Source: Aquibium sp. ELW1220 | GTDB lineage: Bacteria > Pseudomonadota > Alphaproteobacteria > Rhizobiales > Rhizobiaceae | Assembly: GCF_030398385.1 (NCBI RefSeq) | Contig: NZ_JAOAOQ010000001.1 | Coordinates: 62,001-126,000, forward strand | Reading direction: 5' to 3' | Length of the DNA: 64,000 nt | Part shown: positions 50,091 to 59,587 of the stretch, one piece after another | How positions within the stretch are numbered: the first letter of the stretch is position 1 | Layout of the letters: every line of letters begins with the position of its first letter | Notes under the pieces: model-generated | Database searches by the model: none | What the model was told of the DNA's origin: nothing | What the model saw: only the letters and a program-made list of their open reading frames with translations | Translations under genes and position numbers: made by a program

Positions 50091-50524
50091 TCGCTTGTTC
50101 CTGATCTCGGCACGCTCGACCGCTCAAGCTGCGGCAGGTCGTCGGGCATGTGCACGTAACGCAGTTGTTCGCGCACATAGGCGTGCAGCGTCGGTTTATA
50201 GTCTTTCGGGCTGTCCATCGCGCCGAGCATGAACCAGATCTGGTTCTCCAGCCGCGCGTCGGTATAAGCGATTGGCGAGCCGCATGTCGCGCAGAAGCTC
50301 CGGCTAGCCGGACCGTTCTCGAAAAGGCGCGGCTCGCCGGCGGTAAATCGCACGTCGCCCGCCGCAAAGCCGACGAAGGCGGAAACAGGCGCACCGGTGG
50401 CGCGGCGGCAATTAGCACAGTGGCAGTAGCTGATATGATGCGGCTCGACGACGGCCTCGAAGCGCACGGCTCCGCAGCGGCATCCGCCGGTGTGGGAAAC
50501 GCTCGTGGTCGGTTTCGCTTGCAT
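50087..50524 (-). CDS. GFA-domain (glutathione-dependent formaldehyde-activating-like) zinc protein
   Basis: A 145-residue protein of the Gfa/Mss4 fold. Zinc ligands are in [25 protein letters not shown] and [12 protein letters not shown]. Members include S-(hydroxymethyl)glutathione synthase, but most, like this, have unproven roles. The ATG at 50524 is used; upstream codons in this frame are antisense to the PRC-barrel gene. It is translationally coupled to pheT. Confidence 0.87.
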   Translation of the reverse strand: MQAKPTTSVSHTGGCRCGAVRFEAVVEPHHISYCHCANCRRATGAPVSAFVGFAAGDVRFTAGEPRLFENGPASRSFCATCGSPIAYTDARLENQIWFMLGAMDSPKDYKPTLHAYVREQLRYVHMPDDLPQLERSSVPRSGTSE

Positions 50525-50878
50525 GCTCGTCCCGTCCCGCCGGAAGCCTGCTTCCGGAAATCTCGTCCTGGGGGCATTCCGCCCCGCGCCGCTCGGTTGC
50601 GCGCCGCAGCGCGCGGCCTTGTAGCGTGCCGGACCGGTCGCTTCAAGCAAATGAGGCCGGCAGCCCGCCGGACTGCCGTTTCCGGCCATGGTCCTGCCGC
50701 AGGACGGACAAACTAAATCGCATCGGCCGGGAACAGTTGGTGGTTCGGGCAGTTTGCCAAGGGAGCAGCGTGCCGCACCGGGATGTAACTTTCCCGGACA
50801 CGGCGACCCCTTCTGCAGGCGGTCAGCGCTCTCTCGCATCCCCAGAAGAACACTTCGAATCCAACGAGAGGACACGAG
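50525..50878. other. 354-nt intergenic region between GFA gene and PRC-barrel gene
   Basis: No gene was recognised. It is a divergent promoter region. It holds one candidate stress promoter, GGAAC-N16-AGTT at 50730-50754 on the plus strand, about 125 nt before the PRC-barrel ATG, and a good ribosome-binding site (GAGAGGACACGAG) directly before that ATG. Confidence 0.5.
50730..50754 (+). promoter_or_regulatory. Candidate EcfG-type promoter (one mismatch) for PRC-barrel gene
   Basis: GGAAC (50730-50734), 16-nt spacer, AGTT (50751-50754). The consensus in alphaproteobacteria is GGAAC-N16-17-CGTT; here the -10 box has one mismatch. Alone the match is weak, but several neighbours carry similar sites. 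Confidence 0.35.
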
Positions 50879-52288
50879 ATGAAGAACCCAACCAAACTTC
50901 TGTTCGCCGCAGGTCTCATGTGCGGCACTGCCGCTCCGGCCGCCCTGGCACAGGAAGCTGACCAGAATGCAGCCGTTCAGGCCTGTCAGCGCCTGACGCT
51001 TATCGTGCAGGACTACGAAGACCGCTTCCGTGACGAATGGATCGACCGCGCGAACGACGTGATCTCGAGCGATGGACGTCTTGAGTGCGCGCAGTACGTG
51101 GCTCAGGCCGAGCAGGCGATCGAGGAACTGGAGCGCCGTGATCAGATGGCGCAGCAGCAGGGCCAGGGCGGACAGATGCAGATGGGCGCGGGACAGACGG
51201 CCGCCGGTGAGGCCGGTTCCGGAGCGGATCAGAACCGACAGATGGATGCCGCGCAGGCCGGTACGGATGTGGATGGCGGTCAGATCGTCGTGACGCAGCC
51301 GGAGCCGCGCGTGCTCGTCGAACAGGATGCTCCGGAGATCACCTATACTCAGGATCCCGCGCAGGCCCGCGTCCAGCAGGCAGCGCCGCAGATCATCGTG
51401 CGTCAGGCCGAGCCCACGGTGCGCGTGCAGATGCCGCGTCCGCAGATCACCATCACCCAGGCGGAGCCGGAGATCATTGTTCGTCTTCCGGAGCCGAGCG
51501 TGACCGTGGATGTGCCGGAGCCCCGGTTCAACGTCTCGCAGTCGCAGCCGGAGGTCCGCGTGAACCAGCCCGAGCCGCAGGTATCGGTCCAGATGGAACA
51601 GCCTGAGGTCGACGTCGAGGACCAGGAACAGGCCCAGGTGCAGATCGAGCGCGATCAGGCGATCGTGCGCCGCGAGGGTGGCGAGCAGCAGGCGCGCGTC
51701 CAGATCGAGCAGGCCCAGCCGCAGGTTCGCTATGAGCGGGCCGAGCCCAACGTCGAGTTCGAGATGGAGGGCGAGCCGCAGGTGACCTACAACCGCACTG
51801 GCGAGCCGAACGTCCGCGTCGAACGCATGGGCGACCAGGCGGCGAACCAGCAGGGTGCGCAGTCCCAGACCAACCAGGGTCAGCAGGACGGTGACCGCAC
51901 CGCTTCGATCCAGCAGGACGCGATGCCGGAACAGGCCTACAACGCCCTGCGGGGTGATGCCCAGATGCAGGGCGCCGCAACCACGATCCGCGTCAGCGAA
52001 CTGGTCGACCGTGAGATCGTGAATGCGCGCGGCGAGCAGCTCGGACAGGTCGAGCGCGTGGTGGCCAACGGCAACCGCACGTACCTGATCCTCGCGGAGG
52101 GTGGCTTCCTGGGAATGGGCGAGCGTGAGGTAGCGCTGCCGCTGGATCGTGTTTCGTCGATCCGAGCCAACGGCCAGCTGGTTTTGCAGGGTCTGAGCGA
52201 GGAAGATCTTGAGGCCATGCCGCGCTGGAACGCTGGTTCCGGTCAGGAACTTGGCGACAACGACGAGGTCGACATCTTCGAATCCTGA
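50879..52288 (+). CDS. Exported PRC-barrel protein with long proline/glutamate beta-repeat region
   Basis: A 469-residue secreted protein. Signal peptide about 1-24 (ending AALA). Residues 25-90 form a helical section with Cys36 and Cys70. Residues 135-317 contain roughly 17 imperfect repeats of about 10 residues with the pattern Q-x-E-P-x-V-x-V (examples QPEVRVNQPEPQVSVQ, EPSVTVDVPEPRFNVS), predicted to give regular beta-strands. A Q/N-rich linker precedes a PRC-barrel domain at 368-447. A strong terminator follows. Probably periplasmic or envelope-associated; function unknown. Confidence 0.82.
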   Translation: MKNPTKLLFAAGLMCGTAAPAALAQEADQNAAVQACQRLTLIVQDYEDRFRDEWIDRANDVISSDGRLECAQYVAQAEQAIEELERRDQMAQQQGQGGQMQMGAGQTAAGEAGSGADQNRQMDAAQAGTDVDGGQIVVTQPEPRVLVEQDAPEITYTQDPAQARVQQAAPQIIVRQAEPTVRVQMPRPQITITQAEPEIIVRLPEPSVTVDVPEPRFNVSQSQPEVRVNQPEPQVSVQMEQPEVDVEDQEQAQVQIERDQAIVRREGGEQQARVQIEQAQPQVRYERAEPNVEFEMEGEPQVTYNRTGEPNVRVERMGDQAANQQGAQSQTNQGQQDGDRTASIQQDAMPEQAYNALRGDAQMQGAATTIRVSELVDREIVNARGEQLGQVERVVANGNRTYLILAEGGFLGMGEREVALPLDRVSSIRANGQLVLQGLSEEDLEAMPRWNAGSGQELGDNDEVDIFES

Positions 52289-52319
52289 TCCAATGGGTCG
52301 GCTTCGAGCCTTGATCATG

Positions 52320-52349
52320 CCGGAGGCCGTTCGCGGCCTCCGGTTTTTT
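52320..52349 (+). terminator. Intrinsic terminator after PRC-barrel gene
   Basis: A 10-bp GC-rich stem (CCGGAGGCCG and its complement) closed by a TTCG tetraloop and followed by six T. It lies 31 nt past the stop codon and is the best rho-independent terminator in the window. Confidence 0.92.
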
Positions 52350-52399
52350 CATGTCCGGCCGTGCCGTACATGGGCGGCGCAGCATGAAGGGAGACAGAG

Positions 52400-52885
52400 A
52401 TGGACTGGTCGCAGATGTTTTTCCAGGGGTGGGAAGGGATTGTCCGTACGATCGTAGTGGGGGTGATGGCCTATGCCTGCCTGGTGCTGTTCTTGCGCAT
52501 CTCCGGCAAGCGTACATTGGCGAAGCTCAATGCCTTCGACCTCGTGGTCACCGTCGCGCTTGGCTCGACCCTGTCGTCGATCCTGCTGCAGCAGTCGGTA
52601 GGCCTGGCAAGAGGTGCAACTGCGCTCGCCCTGCTCATCCTGATGCAGTATCTCGTCACCTTTCTTTCCGTCCGATCAGCCCGCTTCGCCCGCTTCGTTC
52701 GCTCCGAGCCCGCATTGCTCGCCCGCGATGGCCGCTTCTGCAGGGACGCCATGCTGCGCCAGCGCATCACCGAGGAGGAGGTGACGAGCGCCATCAGGTC
52801 CAATGGGGCGCAGGGTGTGGACGCGACGAGCGCGGTCATTCTCGAAAGCGACGGTACGATCAGCGTAATCGGCGCGTCGTCGTGA
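52400..52885 (+). CDS. DUF421 (YetF-like) membrane protein
   Basis: A 161-residue protein with three hydrophobic helices (about 13-32, 45-62 and 68-88) and the DUF421 signature FLRISGKRTLAKLNAFDLVVTVALGS, then a soluble domain with RITEEEVTSAIRSNG and VILESDGTISVI. Related YetF/YdfR proteins are common in stress regulons of soil bacteria, but the activity is unknown. GGGAGACAGAG precedes the ATG. Confidence 0.88.
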   Translation: MDWSQMFFQGWEGIVRTIVVGVMAYACLVLFLRISGKRTLAKLNAFDLVVTVALGSTLSSILLQQSVGLARGATALALLILMQYLVTFLSVRSARFARFVRSEPALLARDGRFCRDAMLRQRITEEEVTSAIRSNGAQGVDATSAVILESDGTISVIGASS

Positions 52886-52927
52886 CCCGAGACTGCGAGT
52901 GGGTAAAGACCGTTCTCGCGAATGCGT

Positions 52928-52952
52928 GGAACCGGTTGCCGCTATGTCGGTT
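52928..52952 (+). promoter_or_regulatory. Candidate EcfG-type promoter (one mismatch) for phospholipase D-family gene
   Basis: GGAAC (52928-52932), 16 nt, GGTT (52949-52952), 36 nt before the ATG at 52989. It fits GGAAC-N16-CGTT apart from the first base of the -10 box. Confidence 0.35.
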
Positions 52953-52988
52953 GTTGCCAGAATGAAACCAGCGATTCCGGATCGAGAC

Positions 52989-54434
52989 ATGCCCCTTCTG
53001 TCCGCCGGCCAGAACTGCTGGCGGGTTGCCCATGCCGACCGCGCCGCTCTCATCGTCGATGCGGCGGCGTATTTCCGTGCCGTAAAGGATGCCTTTCTGA
53101 AGGCGCGCCATTCGATCTACCTGATCGGCTGGGATTTCGACACGCGCATAAAGTTCGAGCCGGAGGGTGCCGAACTCGAAGGTCCCGAGGAGCTGGGCCC
53201 GTTCCTGCGTTGGCTGGTGAAGCAGCGGCCGGACCTCAATGTCTACGTTCTCAAGTGGGACCTCGGTACCCTTTTTGCCCTCGGACGGGGCACAACCCCG
53301 TTTGCGCTTCTGGGCTGGACGACCAGCCGACGGCTTCACTTCAAGCTCGACCGCATGCACCCTCGGGGCGCGGCGCATCACCAGAAGATCGTCGTGGTGG
53401 ACGACGTCCTCGCCTTCTGTGGCGGTATCGACATGACCGCCGACCGCTGGGATACTCGCGAACATCTCGACGAGGATCCCCGGCGGGTGCGGCCGAGCGG
53501 CCGGTCCTACGGCCCATGGCATGACGCGACGGCGGCCGTTGATGATGGCGCGGCTCGCGCGCTGGGCGATCTTGCCCGCGAACGCTGGAGACGGGCGACC
53601 GGTGAGACGCTCGAACCGCCTCCGCCGAGCCAGGCGGCGATCTGGCCGGCCCGGGTCGAGCCGACTTTCCGCAACGTGACGCTTGGCATAGCCCGTACGA
53701 TGCCTGGAGACGACGATGCCGAGGACGTGCGCGAGGTGGAGCGACTGACGCTCGACGCCATCCGGTTCGCCAAGCGGACGATCTATTGCGAGAGCCAGTA
53801 CTTCGCCTCCCGGGCCGTCGCGGATGCCATCGCCGATCGCATCGTCGAGAAGGACGGTCCCGAAATCGTCGTCATCAACCCCGAATCGGCCGATGGCTTC
53901 CTTGAGGCGGAGGTGATGGATTCGGCCCGCGCCCAGATGTTCGACCTGGTTCGTCGCGCCGACATGCACGAGCGGTTCCGTATCTACACGCCTGTAGCCG
54001 CCGGGGGGCGGCCGATCTATGTCCATGCCAAGATTCTGGTTGTCGACGACCTGCTCTTCCGGATCGGGTCGTCCAATCTGAACAATCGCTCGATGGGCTT
54101 CGACACGGAATGCGACCTTGTGATCGAGGCGGCGCCGTCCGACCTTGACCTCAGGGAGCGGATCGAATCCGTCGCCAACAACCTGTTGGCGGAGCATCTG
54201 GGCTGTGAGCCGAGCGTCGTGCGCAAGGCGCGTCTCGACACGAGCGGATCGCTCGTAGCGGCGATCGACGCCTTGCGCGGCAGCGGCCGAACGCTGGTGC
54301 CCTTCGAGCCGGCGCCGATCAATGCCGCCGAAGAACAGCTTGCCGAAAGCGACGTGCTGGATCCGGAGCAGCCGCCCCGCCTCATGAAGTCCCTGCTGTC
54401 GTCGCTGCGCTCCCACGCCTCCAACTTCCGGTGA
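52989..54434 (+). CDS. Phospholipase D / cardiolipin synthase superfamily protein
   Basis: A 481-residue protein with two HKD motifs: HHQKIVVVDD (His131, Lys133) and HAKILVVDD (His346, Lys348), the catalytic pair of phosphatidyltransferases and PLD-type phosphodiesterases. It begins LLSAGQNCWRVAHADRAALI, and SIYLIGWDFDTRI follows, a layout shared with eukaryotic-like PLD enzymes of bacteria. Starts at 52899 (GTG), 52944 and 52962 are also open; I prefer 52989 because it lies downstream of a candidate promoter and fits the domain boundary. Whether it makes cardiolipin or hydrolyses lipids is open. Confidence 0.85.
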   Translation: MPLLSAGQNCWRVAHADRAALIVDAAAYFRAVKDAFLKARHSIYLIGWDFDTRIKFEPEGAELEGPEELGPFLRWLVKQRPDLNVYVLKWDLGTLFALGRGTTPFALLGWTTSRRLHFKLDRMHPRGAAHHQKIVVVDDVLAFCGGIDMTADRWDTREHLDEDPRRVRPSGRSYGPWHDATAAVDDGAARALGDLARERWRRATGETLEPPPPSQAAIWPARVEPTFRNVTLGIARTMPGDDDAEDVREVERLTLDAIRFAKRTIYCESQYFASRAVADAIADRIVEKDGPEIVVINPESADGFLEAEVMDSARAQMFDLVRRADMHERFRIYTPVAAGGRPIYVHAKILVVDDLLFRIGSSNLNNRSMGFDTECDLVIEAAPSDLDLRERIESVANNLLAEHLGCEPSVVRKARLDTSGSLVAAIDALRGSGRTLVPFEPAPINAAEEQLAESDVLDPEQPPRLMKSLLSSLRSHASNFR

Positions 54435-54464
54435 TCTCTTGTAAAGGATGTCGCCGGCTGACGC

Positions 54465-55118
54465 TCAGTCGCCGAGCATACGCCAGGTAAGCGCCAGGCC
54501 GCCGGCGAGATAGGGCAATCCGCCCGCGACAGCCATCAGCGCGCCGCCGAGCCGCTGGTCGTCCAGTGGGTCTAGCCCCCAGGCGCCGAGGCAGAAGGCC
54601 GGGTCGTAAAGAAGGCCGGGCGCCAGCGAGAGCAGCAGGCCCAGCATCGCCATGTGCATGAAGGTAAACAGCATCGCGAAGATGCTGACACCGGCCATCG
54701 CCCGGCTCGTGCCGGAGAAGGCCATCGCCCAGATCAGCAAGCCGGCGCAGAAGAAACTGGCCTGCTGGGCCACGAAGGCCGGAAGTCGCGCCGCAGCAGC
54801 CTCGTGCAGCACGGGCGCGTGCCAGCCCCAGACGACGAGCATTTCGAAGAGCGAGGCGCCAAGTGCCAGAGCAACCGGACGACGGACCGTCCGGTTGCGC
54901 CCGAGGCCGACCAGCCCGAGCGCGATCAGCGGAGCGGCAACGACGGTCACTCCCAGATGCAGTATCATATGCGGGGAAAAGGCTCGTCGTGCCATGCCCG
55001 GCAGCGGCCCGAGCCACAGCAGCGCAAGCAAGGACACGCCAAGGACGAGCACGGCGACTGCCAGCCGCCCGGATCCGGCGGCTGAACCATGCTCGGGGAC
55101 GGTGGCAGTCCGGCTCAT
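54465..55118 (-). CDS. CtaG-type (caa3) cytochrome oxidase assembly-like membrane protein
   Basis: A 217-residue polytopic protein with about six hydrophobic segments. Conserved histidines occur in FSPHMILHLGVTVVAAPLIALG, GWHAPVLHEAA and FTFMHMAMLGLLLSLAPG, the pattern of the Caa3_CtaG family (distinct from Cox11). No cytochrome oxidase genes are nearby, so a role in oxidase or copper handling is by family only. It converges on the phospholipase D-family gene. Confidence 0.82.
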   Translation of the reverse strand: MSRTATVPEHGSAAGSGRLAVAVLVLGVSLLALLWLGPLPGMARRAFSPHMILHLGVTVVAAPLIALGLVGLGRNRTVRRPVALALGASLFEMLVVWGWHAPVLHEAAAARLPAFVAQQASFFCAGLLIWAMAFSGTSRAMAGVSIFAMLFTFMHMAMLGLLLSLAPGLLYDPAFCLGAWGLDPLDDQRLGGALMAVAGGLPYLAGGLALTWRMLGD

Positions 55119-55291
55119 GACGGTTTCCTCGTGATCCGTCTGGACGGTGTGGCTGCGAAACGACAGGTCCTCGTTGAACCGTCACCCCCATGACGCGGAA
55201 TGTCACAAACGTGATGCGTTCCCCATTGCATCCGTATCAAATGACAATAGGGAGTTTGCAAGGGACGTGTCTCTTCACAGGACTGCGCGAT

Positions 55292-55465
55292 ATGACGCTA
55301 CCGAACGAGAAGCCGGGCGAACTTGGCTCGCCCGACGAGTTTGTCCAGTTGCTGGATGAGATCGCCCGTGAACCCGTTCCCGAAAGGCTCCTTCTCCTCG
55401 CAGTCCGGCTGCAGGAGAAGCTGCGCGAGCAGCGTGCCGCCGCCAGGGTCGAACCCACCGCCTGA
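55292..55465 (+). CDS. Small NepR-like protein (possible anti-sigma factor)
   Basis: A 57-residue protein. The core FVQLLDEIAREPVPERLLLLAVRLQEKL resembles the two short helices of NepR, the anti-sigma factor that holds EcfG until phosphorylated PhyR binds NepR. The EPVP-x-R turn is the best match. Neither phyR nor ecfG is adjacent, so this may be a second NepR or a look-alike. The start at 55292 is uncertain; the frame is open for 34 more codons upstream. Confidence 0.5.
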   Translation: MTLPNEKPGELGSPDEFVQLLDEIAREPVPERLLLLAVRLQEKLREQRAAARVEPTA

Positions 55466-55855
55466 TCAATCTCCGAAACGGCCGCGGGACTGCTCCATGT
55501 CCTCGTCGATGGCGGTTTCGGCTTCGTCGCTCGGCAGCGCCTCGTCCGGGTTCTGGAACGGGTTGTCCTGTTCTTCTTCGAGCGACTGAAGCCCCGAAAC
55601 CTCTGCCCCTTCGTCGGGCACATCGGACGGGATGATTTCCGGCGTAACCGTCGTCTTATCCTTCATCTGGGCTGCTGCCGCGTGCAGGAGCATGACCTTG
55701 GCCTTCGCGACGAGTTCCTGCTCGATCGTCGCGCCACCGTTGTGGTGATTGGCGATGGTCACGGCCACCTCGTCGCCGCCTTCGCCGATGAACCGGACGC
55801 GGGACATGTCCTCCGCTTCGGCAGCCGGGGTGATCCTGATGTCGATGATCTGCAT
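55466..55855 (-). CDS. Hypothetical acidic protein
   Basis: A 129-residue protein with no signal peptide or membrane span. The first 65 residues (MQIIDIRITPAAEAEDMSRV, then GGDEVAVTIANHHNGGATIEQELVAKAKVML) look like a small folded beta/alpha domain; the rest is acidic and low complexity (GLQSLEEEQDNPFQNPDEAL). AAGGAGG 8 nt before the ATG is a near-perfect ribosome-binding site. Its stop abuts the NepR-like gene's stop, so the two converge. No family recognised. Confidence 0.65.
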   Translation of the reverse strand: MQIIDIRITPAAEAEDMSRVRFIGEGGDEVAVTIANHHNGGATIEQELVAKAKVMLLHAAAAQMKDKTTVTPEIIPSDVPDEGAEVSGLQSLEEEQDNPFQNPDEALPSDEAETAIDEDMEQSRGRFGD

Positions 55856-55880
55856 GTTGGACCTCCTTGGTCGGAGAGCT

Positions 55881-55905
55881 AACGCGGCCGTTGACGATTG
55901 GTTCG
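55881..55905 (-). promoter_or_regulatory. Candidate EcfG-type promoter (one mismatch) for the acidic protein gene
   Basis: On the minus strand CGAAC (55905-55901), 16 nt, CGTT (55884-55881), 26 nt before the ATG at 55855. One mismatch, in the -35 box. Confidence 0.4.
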
Positions 55906-55963
55906 CCGGACCGCCGGAGAAGTCGCACCGGGTCGGCAGTCGCTAATCACCGCCGCCGATGAT

Positions 55964-55988
55964 GGAACCGGTACCGGCCGACGTGGTT
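55964..55988 (+). promoter_or_regulatory. Candidate EcfG-type promoter (one mismatch) for the small protein at 56019
   Basis: GGAAC (55964-55968), 16 nt, GGTT (55985-55988), 30 nt before the ATG at 56019. The -35 box is perfect and the -10 box has one mismatch. Confidence 0.4.
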
Positions 55989-56018
55989 TGGGAGCCGCAA
56001 CCAGATGGAGTGCAGTTC

Positions 56019-56279
56019 ATGAGCGAAGCCAGAACCACCACCAATCACGACGAAATCCGTAAATGGGCGGAAGCGCGCGACGGTCACCCGGCGATGGTCG
56101 ACACCAAGGGCTCCGGCGGCATATTGCGGATCGATTTCGGCGAGCCGGAGGATGGTCTCGAGCAGATCGAGTGGGATGAATTCTTCCGCGTCTTCGACGA
56201 CAACAAGCTCGCATTCCTCTACCAGGACGAGGTGAAGAGCGGGAAGACCAGTCGTTTCAACAAGTTCGTGGAACGCTGA
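56019..56279 (+). CDS. Small conserved alphaproteobacterial protein
   Basis: An 86-residue soluble protein: MSEARTTTNHDEIRKWAEAR, then GILRIDFGEPEDGLEQIEWD and FFRVFDDNKLAFLYQDE, ending SRFNKFVER. I recall near-identical proteins throughout Rhizobiales, sometimes mislabelled 1,4-alpha-glucan branching enzyme; no activity is known. GGAG is 9 nt upstream. A strong hairpin follows the stop. Confidence 0.75.
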   Translation: MSEARTTTNHDEIRKWAEARDGHPAMVDTKGSGGILRIDFGEPEDGLEQIEWDEFFRVFDDNKLAFLYQDEVKSGKTSRFNKFVER

Positions 56280-56312
56280 CGCGCAGAGACCGAGCCTCGG
56301 CTCGAGCAGATA

Positions 56313-56346
56313 CCAAACCGGCCTTCGATCGCGAAGGCCGGTTTCG
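56313..56346. terminator. Bidirectional terminator hairpin between convergent genes
   Basis: A perfect 13-bp stem AAACCGGCCTTCG with its complement and a 4-nt loop (56315-56344), flanked by A on one side and T on the other, so it can work in both directions. It separates the small gene ending at 56279 from the glucose dehydrogenase gene ending at 56376. Confidence 0.8.
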
Positions 56347-56375
56347 GTTCATCTCTCATTGCCTGGCGGATGTCA

Positions 56376-59111
<2,736 letters not shown>

Positions 59112-59221
59112 CGGTGCCTCCCTCGTCGCGATGAGCCCGGCGTCGTGGCAGCTTCTCCACGATCCGGCCCAGCAGAAATCAAGTGCGGCCGGCACTGATC
59201 TCCAGCACCGGCACGCGGTTC

Positions 59222-59246
59222 AACACATCAAATGAGGGTTTGTTCC
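59222..59246 (-). promoter_or_regulatory. Candidate EcfG-type promoter (one mismatch) for glucose dehydrogenase gene
   Basis: On the minus strand GGAAC (59246-59242), 16 nt, TGTT (59225-59222), about 110 nt before the start at 59111. One mismatch in the -10 box. The 142-nt gap holding it has no other clear signal. Confidence 0.35.
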
Positions 59247-59253
59247 TGCGGCA

Positions 59254-59496
59254 TCAGTCCTTGCCGTGAGTGGCGCCCTTGTTCATATCCGTCCGGGCGC
59301 GCACGTCCTTGTCCATCTTGCGGAAGCTCTCCACGACGGTGTCGTCGGGGTCGCGCTTGCCGTCCGGCATGGCATGTCGCTGATTGCGTACATTCTCCTG
59401 ATCGTTGGCCTGCAGGCTGTTCCGGCCCATCCGGTCCTGTGCCAGGTCCGTTTCGGTGACGTCCGCGGGTTTCCGGTCTTTGCGTTCGTCGGTCAT
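59254..59496 (-). CDS. Small hydrophilic protein, possible stress hydrophilin
   Basis: An 80-residue, highly charged protein without hydrophobic core: MTDERKDRKPADVTETDLAQ and later NQRHAMPDGKRDPDDTV, ending NKGATHGKD. Composition (D, R, K, N, Q, G rich) is that of hydrophilins/LEA-like proteins made in drying or osmotic stress. AAAGGAG 6 nt before the ATG at 59496 selects this start over the in-frame ATG two codons earlier. It has the best EcfG promoter match in the window. Confidence 0.65.
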   Translation of the reverse strand: MTDERKDRKPADVTETDLAQDRMGRNSLQANDQENVRNQRHAMPDGKRDPDDTVVESFRKMDKDVRARTDMNKGATHGKD

Positions 59497-59522
59497 AGGC
59501 ATCTCCTTTGGTTCTCTAGCCG

Positions 59523-59547
59523 AACGACCTGGGACGTCGCGGGTTCC
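59523..59547 (-). promoter_or_regulatory. EcfG-type general stress promoter, consensus match
   Basis: On the minus strand GGAAC (59547-59543), 16 nt, CGTT (59526-59523), 27 nt before the hydrophilin start. Both boxes and the spacing match the alphaproteobacterial EcfG consensus exactly. Confidence 0.65.
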
Positions 59548-59587
59548 TTCGGCTGCCGGGACGGTCTCGCTGCCGGCCGCCGACCCC

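Noticed and set aside
48003-50159. 718-codon open frame antisense to pheT
   Set aside because: Shadow frame; pheT on the other strand is unambiguous over its full length.
50525-52318. Long upstream extension of the GFA-gene frame
   Set aside because: The extension is antisense to the PRC-barrel gene and its apparent repeats are the reverse image of that gene's repeats; the GFA domain begins at 50524.
55197-55220. GGAAT-N15-CGTT as an EcfG promoter for the NepR-like gene
   Set aside because: One mismatch in the -35 box and a spacer one base short; weaker than the other candidates.
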